Below, piece by piece: positions 51,056-51,111 of a stretch of 51,111 bases of DNA (position 1 is its first letter; each line of letters opens with the position of its first letter). This stretch comes from Clostridia bacterium. GTDB taxonomy: Bacteria; Bacillota; Clostridia; Oscillospirales; CAG-272. A program made the translations under genes and the position numbers. The notes under the pieces were generated by a model. The model was given only the letters and a program-made list of their open reading frames with translations. It was not told where the DNA came from and made no database searches. The stretch is from NCBI GenBank assembly GCA_017465885.1, contig JAFTVG010000025.1, positions 1-51,111 of the forward strand, given 5' to 3'.

Positions 51056-51111
51056 ATGCCAAGAGAGTATCGACACATAGAACAATATGCCAAAGAAATA
51101 GCAGAACTTCA
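51056..51111 (+). CDS. Transposase-like ORF, first 18 codons only
   Basis: The ATG at 51056 has AGGAGG at 7-base spacing. The visible product MPREYRHIEQYAKEIAEL resembles the N-terminus of small HTH orfA-type transposase subunits of IS3-like elements in clostridia. The frame continues past the window edge. Family assignment rests on this short stretch and the hairpin leader, so it is tentative. Confidence 0.6.
   Translation, partial: MPREYRHIEQYAKEIAEL

Larger units (their letters stand above)
50971..51111 (+). mobile_element. Left part of an insertion sequence, truncated by the window edge
   Basis: Twenty bases after hemW the sequence changes to TGCACAAGTCCG, followed by a GTCCGT/ACGGAC hairpin (50978-50994), a promoter, a 14-bp hairpin and a transposase-like start. 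This layout suggests the element's left terminus lies near 50971, but the right end and target-site duplication are outside the window, so the boundary is inferred. Confidence 0.5.

Noticed and set aside
1..51111. CRISPR arrays, rRNA operons, integrase or phage genes.
   Set aside because: No regularly spaced repeats, rRNA conserved segments, or phage structural or integrase motifs were seen. The only mobile signature is at the right edge.

Overview
The window looks like part of a Bacillota (class Clostridia) chromosome from an anaerobe. The signs are: a SCIFF ranthipeptide with its radical SAM maturase; an NfnAB-type electron-bifurcating transhydrogenase; a phosphofructokinase with the diphosphate-dependent signature; GTP-type PEP carboxykinase; a PASTA-domain Ser/Thr kinase paired with a PP2C phosphatase; strong AGGAGG ribosome sites; and textbook sigma-A promoters with 17-bp spacers. 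The order below Clostridia cannot be fixed from this sequence alone. Apart from the right edge, no prophage, CRISPR array or rRNA operon was seen. Coding density is high and only the 301-bp fba/pfp divergent gap reaches 300 bp without a gene.

Layout. 1-1400: the tail of an RHS/YD-repeat protein and a DUF11-like repeat protein with no signal peptide. 1.5-4.9 kb: a DUF368 membrane protein (undecaprenyl-phosphate translocase family) divergent from nfnAB. 5-15.8 kb, all plus strand: a GT8-like glycosyltransferase, YgiQ radical SAM protein, surface-anchored papain-like protease, sirtuin, release factor 1, MATE transporter, a 55-residue protein, a discoidin-domain lipoprotein and YchF. 15.9-24.4 kb: three helix-turn-helix/alpha-solenoid regulators interspersed with rtcB, fba, pfp and an orphan membrane protein; the regulator genes are visibly more A/T-rich than their neighbours. 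24.4-28.8 kb (minus): a sugar isomerase-like protein plus a YhaO/YhaN-like Mre11/Rad50 pair. 28.9-32.8 kb: a PLP-dependent decarboxylase, the SCIFF precursor, its maturase and an aquaporin. 32.9-36.9 kb: an orphan gene and tRNA-Thr on the minus strand, then rsmA/ksgA and pckG. 36.9-39.8 kb (minus): a nuclease-helicase, a YgjP-type metallopeptidase and a frameshifted VanX-like lipoprotein. 39.9-44.1 kb (minus): DUF5685, a J-domain protein, a membrane protein, a HlyC/CorC family protein and an orphan. 44.2-51.1 kb (plus): rlmN-prpC-prkC-lepA-hemW, then the left end of a transposable element that runs off the window.

How it fits together. Central carbon and redox genes (nfnAB, fba, pfp, pckG) are spread among housekeeping translation genes (prfA, ychF, rsmA, rlmN, lepA, tRNA-Thr). 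The most interesting items are: a 14-bp hairpin in the terminal element that buries the whole Shine-Dalgarno of its transposase and whose left arm lies inside the promoter; a terminator-like hairpin between the SCIFF precursor and its maturase; a J-domain/DUF5685 pair, both cysteine-rich, in which DUF5685 carries two Asp-rich motifs reminiscent of isoprenoid synthases; a trio of HTH-solenoid regulators flanking rtcB; a PD-(D/E)XK-like nuclease fused to a DUF2075-type helicase; and a single-base frameshift that cuts the catalytic EWWHF motif off a D-Ala-D-Ala dipeptidase-like lipoprotein. All functions are read from sequence motifs and family knowledge; no database search was possible.
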